Position numbers and translations under genes: made by a program. Under the pieces are notes generated by a model. The model made no database searches. It was not told the origin of the DNA and saw only the letters and a list, made by a program, of their open reading frames with translations. From Prevotella sp. CAG:617 (lineage in GTDB: Bacteria; Bacteroidota; Bacteroidia; Bacteroidales; Bacteroidaceae), in NCBI GenBank assembly GCA_000438115.1, contig FR903636.1, forward strand, positions 23,930-45,787: a stretch of DNA of 21,858 bases. Direction: 5' to 3'. Positions 15,555 through 21,858 of this stretch are shown here, one piece after another; position 1 is the stretch's first letter; each line of letters starts with the position of its first letter.

Positions 15555-15953
15555 TTATTGTTTTTTGTCTGTCAGGCGGAACCATAGCGGGTTGACGATG
15601 TATCGGCCGGCCAACAGTCCCGTGGCGGCTCCGATGGCGTCAGCCAGCAGGTCCATAAAGTCGGCCGAGCGGGTGGCGGTCAGGGTGCCCTGGGCCACTT
15701 CAATAAGCCCGCCAAAGGCTGTGGCGCAAACAAAGGCCCACAACATGCGGTGGAGGGTGGTGGTACGTTTGCGCCGCTCCCAGCACCATACTGCCATTGT
15801 GCCGCCGAACATCAGGATGTGTGCCCATTTGTCAATCAGGAATATGGTTTCCAGACGTGGCGGATGGGGCGGCACCCATATCAGGCAGAGCAGGATAATC
15901 AGCATGCCGCACAGCATGGTGAGGGGGTAGTGCTTGAAGGTTCGGGCAATCAT
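15555..15953 (-). CDS. VanZ-family membrane protein
   Basis: 132-residue protein with about four membrane segments (around 10-28, 42-58, 68-86 and 100-118). Family signatures visible are DKWAHILMFGGTMAV and GLIEVAQGTLTATRSADFMDLLADAIGA, the second being the typical E-Q...R-x-x-D...D...N/D-x-x-G pattern. VanZ domains were named after a teicoplanin-resistance gene, but most chromosomal copies have no proven role, and nothing here suggests glycopeptide resistance. It starts 33 bp after the porin gene stop and may be cotranscribed with it. Confidence 0.88.
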   Translation of the reverse strand: MIARTFKHYPLTMLCGMLIILLCLIWVPPHPPRLETIFLIDKWAHILMFGGTMAVWCWERRKRTTTLHRMLWAFVCATAFGGLIEVAQGTLTATRSADFMDLLADAIGAATGLLAGRYIVNPLWFRLTDKKQ

Positions 15954-15986
15954 GGTCGTACGAACTTGGTCGGGCTTGTCTTTTTT

Positions 15987-17213
15987 TTAGAACATGAAGA
16001 TGGCTGTGGCCATGGCGCGGTGGTTGGTTACGCGATGTGTCTGGCTGACACGTCCCTTGCCCGTCTTTTGTCCGTAGTCGGCTGCGCGGGCGGTGTATTC
16101 AATGCCGAATTTCCAGTTGGGCAGGTTGTAGGTCAGGTTGGCGCCGGCCATGAACATCTGGTCGATGTCCGTACCGTTGCCGTAGGTGCCGCTAACCTCG
16201 TCGCAGGCTCCCAAATTCTTGTAGTATCCGCCTATTACGGTACCGCGCAGGCGGGTTCCGTAGCTCAGGCTGGCCCAGGTGGCTGAAGTGCGCAGGGGGC
16301 TGTATTCTTGCTCGCCCGTAACGGCATCGGTATGGGTAATGCCAAAACCGCCCAGGGTAGAGAGTTGTGTCATGTTGCTGCCCAATACGGTTTTTGCAGC
16401 TGCTGCAAAGCGGTCGGTTTTGTATTTCATGTGCAGTTCGCCGGAAAAACTCGTGAGGCGTTCTTTCACCTTATAGGTCTGTCCGTTTTGTCCCTTAGCC
16501 TGCGTGCGTGGGGTGATGGACAGCATTTCGGCGTTGGCACCGATGGTAAAGCGGCCGTACGTGTAGTCCAGACCGATGAGAAACTCGGGGGTGCAGCTCT
16601 TCTTGATCAGATCTTCCGAAGTCTTGTTGTCAAGGCCGTAGCTGACGTACTGTGTCTGCCACAGGGCTGCTCCACGCAGGGTCAGTCCCTTGACCGGCGA
16701 AACCTGATAGCGCACTTGCGGCGCGCGGCTGAAGGGCTGGAAGGGGGCACCCATGTCGAGGCTCAACACCTCGGGGGCTACGTCGCCATAGAAGGGATGC
16801 CACGCCTGGCCTACCAGAAGTGACTGGTTCTTCCAGTCGAGTTGCAGGTACATGTGGCGGATGCGGGCCAGCGAGTAGGATGTGCTGGAGCCGCGGAAGT
16901 CGATTTCCATTTTGGCAGATGTATGGATGGCGCCGTTTTTCAGGTCCGGGCCCTGTACGTCCAGTCCCAGGCGGGAGTAGAGGGTGTAGAAGCCCAGGTT
17001 CGACGTGCCGTTCAGATCCTTTCCCTGCGCATCGGGGGCCTTGTCGAGCGGATAATAGTTGACAATACCGTCGGCCGACTCCTTGTTGGCACGGCTGTTG
17101 TAAAATACGTCAGCTCTTACTTGTCCGTAAAAGTGATAGCTGAAGTTCTTTTTCTGTGCTTCTGCACCGGTTGAGGCCAGCAGTAGGGTGGCCAATAATA
17201 GTGTCTTTTTCAT
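15987..17213 (-). CDS. Outer-membrane porin-like beta-barrel (DcaP-like)
   Basis: 408 residues. The signal peptide is about 1-19 (MKKTLLLATLLLASTGAEA), followed by repeated amphipathic strands such as FSYHFYGQVRADVFYNS and SAKMEIDFRGSS. The protein ends in Phe (MATAIFMF), a common outer-membrane barrel C terminus. The stretch SLARIRHMYLQLDWKNQSLLVGQAWHPF resembles the barrel segment of DcaP-like trimeric porins. Assignment to that family is from memory, so the barrel call is firm and the subfamily less so. Substrate unknown. It is preceded by a -7 promoter element. Confidence 0.75.
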   Translation of the reverse strand: MKKTLLLATLLLASTGAEAQKKNFSYHFYGQVRADVFYNSRANKESADGIVNYYPLDKAPDAQGKDLNGTSNLGFYTLYSRLGLDVQGPDLKNGAIHTSAKMEIDFRGSSTSYSLARIRHMYLQLDWKNQSLLVGQAWHPFYGDVAPEVLSLDMGAPFQPFSRAPQVRYQVSPVKGLTLRGAALWQTQYVSYGLDNKTSEDLIKKSCTPEFLIGLDYTYGRFTIGANAEMLSITPRTQAKGQNGQTYKVKERLTSFSGELHMKYKTDRFAAAAKTVLGSNMTQLSTLGGFGITHTDAVTGEQEYSPLRTSATWASLSYGTRLRGTVIGGYYKNLGACDEVSGTYGNGTDIDQMFMAGANLTYNLPNWKFGIEYTARAADYGQKTGKGRVSQTHRVTNHRAMATAIFMF

Positions 17214-17250
17214 ATTTCGGGTAGACTTTTTTCCTTTGTCAATATGGGAG

Positions 17251-17258
17251 CAAAGTTA
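17251..17258 (-). promoter_or_regulatory. -7 element of the porin promoter
   Basis: On the minus strand TAACTTTG matches TAnnTTTG at all fixed positions, 37 bp before the porin ATG. A TTTG at 17273-17276 is only 14 bp away, too close for the usual 19-21 bp -33 spacing. Confidence 0.45.
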
Positions 17259-17364
17259 CGAAGTTTTTGCGACAAATCGGCTTCATTCGGCAAATATCGC
17301 CCGCAAGCCGGGGATGAAGCGGGAGAGTAAGAGGCGGGGTGTTGCGGGGAGGAAAATAAAGACT

Positions 17365-17408
17365 GAACTTTGAAGAAACAAGGTCGGACTTTGAATTCAC
17401 AAGGTCCG
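17365..17408. repeat. Two-copy imperfect tandem repeat with 21-bp pitch
   Basis: The blocks ACTTTGAA (17367-17374 and 17388-17395) and ACAAGGTC (17378-17385 and 17399-17406) recur with exactly 21-bp spacing, giving two near-identical units side by side. The repeat lies between the FTHFS terminator and the porin promoter, about 110-155 bp upstream of the porin -7 box. It could be a regulator site or a chance duplication. Apart from this repeat, the -7 box and the terminator, the 358-bp gap 17214-17571 contains nothing I can identify. Confidence 0.5.
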
Positions 17409-17458
17409 GCTTCGGAATTTTTTCCTGCCGGCCTGTATCTTGTTGTTTCGGGGGAGAA

Positions 17459-17526
17459 TAAAAAAATAATCCCATGCAGGGTGCCTGCCTGTCCTTTTTT
17501 CTTAGGACACGGGCGGCCTGCATGGG
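17459..17526 (-). terminator. Terminator of the formate-tetrahydrofolate ligase gene
   Basis: A long imperfect inverted repeat (17471-17494 with 17505-17526) has a 10-bp perfect outer stem (cccatgcagg) and a 5-bp inner stem. On the minus strand it is followed by a T-rich tract reading attatttttttatt. It is about 45 bp after the gene's stop codon. Confidence 0.8.
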
Positions 17527-17571
17527 AGATATGCGGGCGGGAAAAATGTTATCCCGTTGCGGGGCTGCGGT

Positions 17572-19242
17572 TTAGCTCAGACCCTCAATTTCGCCGTTAA
17601 CGATGTCGATGTGCAGGGCTTGCGGCTCTTTGGGCAGGCCCGGCATGCGCATGATGTCGCCGGCAATGACTACCAGCATTTCGGCACCGGCGTTGATTTC
17701 GATGTCGCGAACCTTCAGGTCGAAGCCCTTGGCCACGCCGTAGCGCTTGGCGTCGGTAGAGAAGGAGTATTGCGTTTTGGCAATGCAGATGGGGAAACGG
17801 TCGTAGCCCATTTCGGCAATGTGCTTGAGCTTCTTCTTGGCCGTCGGGGTAAAGCTGACGGTGGCGGCACCATATTGTCCGCAGGCCAGTTTGGTGATTT
17901 TTTCTTCCACGCTGTCGGTCAGTTCGTAAGCATAGTGCAGCGGAGCCGACGGCTTTTTCTCGATGGTCTCAACAACCAGGCGTGCCAGTTCCTCGGCGCC
18001 TTTTCCGCCTTCAACAAAAGCATTGTTTACGGCAAAGCCGATGTGCAGTTCCTGCTCGCAGTGCTGGCGTACCAGGTCGATTTCCTCATCCACGTCGGTG
18101 GCATAGCGGTTGAAGGCTACTACTACCGTCTGGCCGTAGCTTTGCAGACACTGTACGTGCTTGTCCAGGTTTTCAAGTCCCTTGATGAGGCCTTCGCGGT
18201 TGGGCTCCTTAATGCCGTCCAGGGCTACGCCGCCGTGCATCTTCAGTCCCTGCGTGGTGGCTACGATGACGGTGAGGCTGGGGTTGAGTCCGGCTTTGCG
18301 GCACTTGATGTCGTAGAACTTCTCGGCACCCAGGTCGGCGCCGAATCCGGCTTCCGTAATGGTATAGTCGCCAAAGGTCATGGCCATGCGGGTGGCCAGT
18401 ACGGAGTTGCAGCCGTGGGCAATGTTGGCAAACGGGCCGCCGTGTACAATGGCCGGCGTGTGCTCGGTGGTCTGTACCAGGTTGGGCATGATGGCGTCCT
18501 TGAGCAACACGGTGATGGCACCGGCAACGCCCAGATCTTTTACCGTAAACGGACGACCGTCGGTGGTAAAGCCCAGCAGGATGTTCTCAATGCGGCGGCG
18601 CAGGTCGTCAAAGTCCTTTGACAGACACAGAATGGCCATGATTTCAGAGGCCGGAGTAATGTCGAATCCCGACTCCTTGACTACGCCGTTGGTCTTGGCG
18701 CCCAGGCCGGTGACGATGTAGCGCAGCGTGCGGTCGTTGACGTCGAGTACACGCTTCCACAACACTTCCTTCAGCGCAAAGCCGTCGTCCTGATGCTGGT
18801 AGATGTAGTTGTCGAGCAGGGCTGAAATCATGTTGTGGGCTGAGGTGATGGCATGAAAGTCACCCGTAAAGTGCAGGTTGATTTTATCCATCGGCAGCAC
18901 CTGGGCATAACCGCCTCCGGCTGCGCCGCCCTTCATGCCGAAACACGGGCCCAGCGAGGGTTCGCGCAGGGCTACTACGGCTTTCTTGCCGATGCGGTTC
19001 ATACCGAGGGCCAGGCCCACCGATACGGTAGTTTTGCCGATACCGGCTTTGGTCGGCGTAATGGCCGTTACCAGAATCAGGTGATTCTGCTTGACCTTCT
19101 GCTCGTCTATCAGCTCAATGGGCAGCTTGGCGATGTGGCGGCCGTAATGTTCCAGTTGGTTACTCGGGATTCCGATTTTTTCGGCAATCTCGTCAATGGG
19201 GCGCAGCTCGATGCTACGGGCAATTTCAATGTCTGATAACAT
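17572..19242 (-). CDS. fhs: Formate-tetrahydrofolate ligase (10-formyl-THF synthetase)
   Basis: Cytoplasmic enzyme joining formate to tetrahydrofolate with ATP, giving 10-formyl-THF for purine synthesis and initiator tRNA formylation. I place the start at 19242 (MLSDIEIARSIELRPIDEIA), giving 556 residues, the usual family length. The open frame runs 119 codons further upstream, but that part is low-complexity intergenic-like sequence and is not conserved in the family as I know it. The ATP-binding loop is T62-PTKAGIGKT-T72. The family signatures EPSLGPCFGMKGGAAGGGYAQ (about 94-114) and HFTGDFHAI (about 124) follow. The late region VHGGPFANIAHGCNS is also typical. It is divergent from a PurF-like gene. 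Confidence 0.96.
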   Translation of the reverse strand: MLSDIEIARSIELRPIDEIAEKIGIPSNQLEHYGRHIAKLPIELIDEQKVKQNHLILVTAITPTKAGIGKTTVSVGLALGMNRIGKKAVVALREPSLGPCFGMKGGAAGGGYAQVLPMDKINLHFTGDFHAITSAHNMISALLDNYIYQHQDDGFALKEVLWKRVLDVNDRTLRYIVTGLGAKTNGVVKESGFDITPASEIMAILCLSKDFDDLRRRIENILLGFTTDGRPFTVKDLGVAGAITVLLKDAIMPNLVQTTEHTPAIVHGGPFANIAHGCNSVLATRMAMTFGDYTITEAGFGADLGAEKFYDIKCRKAGLNPSLTVIVATTQGLKMHGGVALDGIKEPNREGLIKGLENLDKHVQCLQSYGQTVVVAFNRYATDVDEEIDLVRQHCEQELHIGFAVNNAFVEGGKGAEELARLVVETIEKKPSAPLHYAYELTDSVEEKITKLACGQYGAATVSFTPTAKKKLKHIAEMGYDRFPICIAKTQYSFSTDAKRYGVAKGFDLKVRDIEINAGAEMLVVIAGDIMRMPGLPKEPQALHIDIVNGEIEGLS

Positions 19243-19287
19243 GTGTATATAAGTGATTAAGTAATAATAATTTGCAGTTTGTGAGTG

Positions 19288-19295
19288 TAAAAGTA
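19288..19295 (-). promoter_or_regulatory. Possible -7 element for the formate-THF ligase gene
   Basis: On the minus strand TACTTTTA differs by one base from TAnnTTTG and lies 45 bp before the chosen ATG. It supports the shorter start at 19242. No -33 box is clear, so this is tentative. Confidence 0.3.
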
Positions 19296-19374
19296 CCATT
19301 ATTTTGGCAGACCGTGGGGCAGTTTCTCCAAAAATCGGTCTTTCGTTTGTTTTTTTTATATCCTTGGCCGTCAA

Positions 19375-19386
19375 AAAGATATCTTT
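19375..19386. repeat. 12-bp perfect palindrome in the divergent control region
   Basis: AAAGATATCTTT is exactly self-complementary and lies about halfway between the formate-THF ligase and PurF-like start codons. It has the size of a dimer-binding operator half-site pair. It is AT-rich, so chance occurrence cannot be excluded. Apart from this and the two -7 boxes, the 334-bp gap 19243-19576 shows nothing recognisable; I looked for and did not see a folate riboswitch. Confidence 0.3.
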
Positions 19387-19479
19387 CGAGGGGATAATTT
19401 TAAGTCGGGCGGCCGGTATTTTTTTGTTGACGGATGGAATTGGTATGCCTCTCCCAAGGTGCAGTCCGTGATTTTTTTG

Positions 19480-19487
19480 TAATTTTG
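19480..19487 (+). promoter_or_regulatory. -7 element for the PurF-like gene
   Basis: TAATTTTG matches TAnnTTTG at every fixed base. Transcription from it would leave an 80-90 nt leader containing a short ACTCC/GGAGT inverted repeat and an AT-rich stretch before the ATG at 19577. No good -33 box is seen. Confidence 0.45.
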
Positions 19488-19576
19488 CGCTCACAAAAAA
19501 ACTCCGGATTTTCATAGCAAGACTGGAGTGTGATACATATAATATTTTATATAGCATAACGAAAGAAAACCAATTT

Positions 19577-20989
19577 ATGGGAGGATTTTTTGGTACCATA
19601 GGCAGAAAAAGTTGTGTAGCCGATTTGTTTTATGGAACGGACTACAATTCGCATACCGGTACACGCCGCGGCGGTATGGCTACATACGATCACGAAACCG
19701 GTTTTAAAAGAGTGATTCATAGTTTGGAGAGTACATACTTTCGCACTAAGTTTGAACCGGAACTTGACAGATTCAAGGGAAATGCCGGAATCGGCATTAT
19801 CAGTGACACGGACGCGCAGCCTATTGTCGTGAATTGTCATTTGGGAAGGTTTGCGATTGTTACGGTAGCTAAGATTGCGAATCTGGAAGAGTTGACCCGC
19901 AATTTGCTGGATGAAGGAATGCATTTTTCTGAACTCTCGCAGGGCAGCACGAACCAGACAGAACTGGTGGCCTTGCTCATCACGCAGGGTAAGAATTTTA
20001 CCGACGGTATTGAAAATGCTTTCCGCCAGATTAAAGGTTCCTGCTCCATGCTTTTGCTGACCGAGGACGGTATCATTGCAGCCCGCGACTTTTTGGGACG
20101 TACTCCCATTGTGTTGGGTAAAAAAGACGGCGCTTGGGCTGCCACCAGTGAGTCGTCGGCATTTCCCAACCTCGATTATCAGGTTGACCGTTTCCTCGGT
20201 CCGGGTGAGATTGTGCGCTTGCGGGCAGAGGGCGTGGAACAGATGCGTGCTCCCGAAAAGCGGATGCAGATTTGTTCGTTCCTTTGGGTGTACTATGGCT
20301 TCCCGACATCAACCTACGAGAACCGTAACGTAGAGCAGGTCCGTTTTGAGGAAGGACGTCTTATGGCCGACAGCGATCATGATACCGAGGTAGACTGCGT
20401 GTGCGGTATTCCTGATTCCGGCGTAGGCATGGCTTTGGGATATGCAGCCGGACGCGGTATTTCCTATCAGCGGGCAATTTCCAAATATACGCCGACGTGG
20501 CCGCGCAGCTTCACTCCGAGCAACCAGAGTATGCGTTCGCTTGTGGCCAAGATGAAACTGATTCCCAACAAGGCTATGCTTGACGGCAAGCGGGTGCTGT
20601 TCTGTGACGACAGCATTGTTCGTGGCACACAGTTGCGCGATAATGTAGGTATCTTGTATGATTGCGGTTGCAAGGAAGTGCATATGCGCATTGCCTGTCC
20701 GCCGCTTATTTACAGTTGTCCTTTTATCGGTTTTACTTCGTCAAAGAGTGCATTGGAACTCATTACCCGCCGCATTATTAAAGATTTGGAGGGAGACGAA
20801 AACAAAAACCTGGAAAAATATGCAACAACCGACTCGCCTGAATATAAGCAGATGGTGGAAATCATCCGAAAGCGGCTTAATCTGACGTCGTTGCGCTTTA
20901 ATCGGCTTGAAGACCTCGTAAAGGCCATCGGACTGCCTAAATGTCAACTTTGTACGCACTGTTTTGACGGAAGCAGCTATTTCAAATAA
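19577..20989 (+). CDS. PurF-like amidophosphoribosyltransferase paralogue lacking the catalytic Cys
   Basis: 470 residues with the two-domain plan of amidophosphoribosyltransferase, the first enzyme of purine synthesis. The phosphoribosyltransferase domain is intact: the PRPP loop VLFCDDSIVRGT (340-351, with D344-D345) and GIPDSGVGMALGYA near 277. Four Cys align with the 4Fe-4S ligands of Bacillus PurF: C233, C381, C459 and C462. The N-terminal glutaminase domain is not intact. It begins MGGFFG where active enzymes begin MCG(I/V)xG, so the Cys nucleophile is Gly2. The usual HRGQE, RYST and HNGN stretches read HTGTRR, ISDTDA and VTVAKIAN. It is probably unable to use glutamine; whether it uses ammonia or has another role is unknown. 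I recall similar MGGFFG proteins as widespread in Bacteroidetes. Confidence 0.85.
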   Translation: MGGFFGTIGRKSCVADLFYGTDYNSHTGTRRGGMATYDHETGFKRVIHSLESTYFRTKFEPELDRFKGNAGIGIISDTDAQPIVVNCHLGRFAIVTVAKIANLEELTRNLLDEGMHFSELSQGSTNQTELVALLITQGKNFTDGIENAFRQIKGSCSMLLLTEDGIIAARDFLGRTPIVLGKKDGAWAATSESSAFPNLDYQVDRFLGPGEIVRLRAEGVEQMRAPEKRMQICSFLWVYYGFPTSTYENRNVEQVRFEEGRLMADSDHDTEVDCVCGIPDSGVGMALGYAAGRGISYQRAISKYTPTWPRSFTPSNQSMRSLVAKMKLIPNKAMLDGKRVLFCDDSIVRGTQLRDNVGILYDCGCKEVHMRIACPPLIYSCPFIGFTSSKSALELITRRIIKDLEGDENKNLEKYATTDSPEYKQMVEIIRKRLNLTSLRFNRLEDLVKAIGLPKCQLCTHCFDGSSYFK

Positions 20990-21001
20990 CCGGTTGCGGC
21001 C

Positions 21002-21858
21002 ATGAAATATTCTATGCTGAACCTAATGTATCATAATAAAGTCCTGCTGCCGCTTGTATGGCTGGCAGGACTTCTTTTTTGCGCCTGTCAGTCTACGGGC
21101 AGCCGTCGGCATACGGCAGTAACTGAAGGGGATACCCTTTATCCCCGTTATGCCAGTCTGTTGCGCTACATTGAAGGGCCCGGATGGGAAGTGGCTGAGG
21201 TGCTCGACCCCTGGAATCAGGGAAAAGTGCTGCAACGGTATGTGCTTGTGCCTCGTGAAGACAGTTTGCCCGAAGTCTTGCCTGAAGGAGTGCTGGTACG
21301 GGTTCCGATGCAGCGGGCTGTGGTATTTTCGGCCGTATATGCCTCTTTGCTGGCCGATTGTGGACGGCTCTCGCAGGTTTGTGGAATGACCGATGTGAAC
21401 TATGTGCTTGCGCCTGCAGTATGCCGGAGCATCAGAAGCGGACATATCCGTGATTTGGGTTCTGCCATGTCGCCCGATGTAGAGCGGATTTTAAGCGTAC
21501 AGCCCGATGGCGTGTTGGTGTCGGCTTATGAGCAGTCGGATTACGGTGCTTTGGCACGTACTTCGGTGCCTTTGATTGTCTGTGCGGACTATATGGAAAA
21601 TACGGCTCTCGGCCGGGCTGAATGGGCTTCGTTCTTCGGGCGTCTTTTTGGCTGCAGAGATGTTACAGACAGCTTGTTCAGACAAGTGAAAGCAGCCTAT
21701 AAGCGACTTCAGAAAGCGGCGAAAGGTGTATCATACCGGCCGTCGGTGCTTCATGACAAGAAAGACGGGGCAACCTGGTTCGTGCCCGGCCGGAAAAGCA
21801 CGGTAGGGCAGATGCTGACGGATGCCGGGGGACGTTATATCTATCCAGACAATGAAAA
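21002..21858 (+). CDS. Periplasmic-binding lipoprotein of an ABC transporter, FecB/BtuF type (3' end cut by window)
   Basis: Substrate-binding component of a metal-chelate (iron-siderophore or cobalamin type) ABC importer. Reading from the ATG at 21002, 285 codons remain open to the right edge; complete family members have about 350-390 residues in Bacteroidetes. A hydrophobic signal (about 13-28) ends in F-C-A-C, so lipidation at Cys29 is likely; Met5 or Met9 are alternative starts. Family signatures are RAVVFSAVYASLLADCG near 105, a GMTDVNYVLAP stretch near 128, and LGSAMSPDVERILSVQPDGVLVSAYE near 152-177, followed by SVPLIVCADYMENTALGRAEWASFFGRLFG. It begins 12 bp after the PurF-like stop and is probably cotranscribed. 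Permease and ATPase genes would be expected downstream. Substrate cannot be decided. Confidence 0.85.
   Translation, partial: MKYSMLNLMYHNKVLLPLVWLAGLLFCACQSTGSRRHTAVTEGDTLYPRYASLLRYIEGPGWEVAEVLDPWNQGKVLQRYVLVPREDSLPEVLPEGVLVRVPMQRAVVFSAVYASLLADCGRLSQVCGMTDVNYVLAPAVCRSIRSGHIRDLGSAMSPDVERILSVQPDGVLVSAYEQSDYGALARTSVPLIVCADYMENTALGRAEWASFFGRLFGCRDVTDSLFRQVKAAYKRLQKAAKGVSYRPSVLHDKKDGATWFVPGRKSTVGQMLTDAGGRYIYPDNE

Noticed and set aside
15555..15953. Glycopeptide resistance cluster suggested by the VanZ-like gene
   Set aside because: No vanHAX, vanRS or other resistance genes are present; VanZ domains are common in chromosomal genes without resistance.
17557..18621. 354-codon plus-strand frame opposite formate-THF ligase
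   Set aside because: It mirrors the codon pattern of the conserved ligase gene on the other strand and has no recognisable domain, promoter or start context.
19243..19330. Tetrahydrofolate riboswitch in the formate-THF ligase leader
   Set aside because: The leader is AT-rich with no paired-helix arrangement or conserved loops that I could match, and this riboswitch class is known mainly from Firmicutes.
1..21858. CRISPR array, prophage, insertion sequence, tRNA, or defence island
   Set aside because: I saw no regularly spaced repeats, transposase, integrase, phage structural gene, tRNA cloverleaf or nuclease-methylase pair; gene content is core-like metabolism, efflux and envelope.

Overview
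The window reads as about 22 kb of a chromosome from the Bacteroidota, most likely order Bacteroidales. Three things point there. Several intergenic regions carry the Bacteroidetes -7 promoter element TAnnTTTG. The start codons I examined (efflux operon, porin, PurF paralogue, small DUF4250 gene) are preceded by A-rich leaders rather than Shine-Dalgarno sites. The gene families are typical of the group: a carboxypeptidase-regulatory-domain outer-membrane barrel, DUF3822 next to rsmD, DUF4250, and a PurF paralogue starting MGGFFG. Genus cannot be fixed from the sequence alone. No mobile element, CRISPR array, rRNA or tRNA was seen, and no gene appears broken. Genes at both edges are cut by the window.

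Region 1 (1-7400) is an RND multidrug-type efflux module with its own regulator. On the minus strand, in transcription order, lie a membrane-fusion lipoprotein, an AcrB-type pump and a TolC/NodT-type outer-membrane lipoprotein (truncated at position 1). Divergently transcribed on the plus strand are a four-helix LytS-type histidine kinase and a LytTR response regulator, overlapping by ATGA and followed by a strong terminator. The shared 250-bp control region contains two identical 13-bp direct repeats with a 21-bp pitch. This is the architecture of known LytTR operators, and it sits between the two divergent promoters. I infer that the two-component system controls the pump.

Region 2 (7400-14100) holds, on the minus strand, a 979-residue outer-membrane beta-barrel protein with a Met/Gly-rich tail, a cardiolipin synthase, and a RecD/Pif1-like helicase overlapping the synthase by ATGA. 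A 59-codon DUF4250 gene is divergent from the helicase. A perfect 24-bp hairpin separates it from the next minus-strand group.

Region 3 (14100-17500) is a minus-strand series: a DcaP-like porin, a VanZ-family membrane protein, a DUF3822 protein and rsmD. An internal promoter with both -33 and -7 boxes is visible in front of DUF3822.

Region 4 (17500-21858) pairs formate-tetrahydrofolate ligase (minus) with a divergent PurF-like protein (plus). The latter keeps the PRPP-binding loop and four likely iron-sulfur Cys ligands but has Gly in place of the catalytic N-terminal Cys of the glutaminase domain. A periplasmic-binding lipoprotein of the FecB/BtuF type starts 12 bp after it and runs off the right edge.

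The two observations I rate highest are the LytTR-style operator between the pump and its putative regulator, and the apparently glutaminase-dead PurF paralogue divergent from a one-carbon folate gene.
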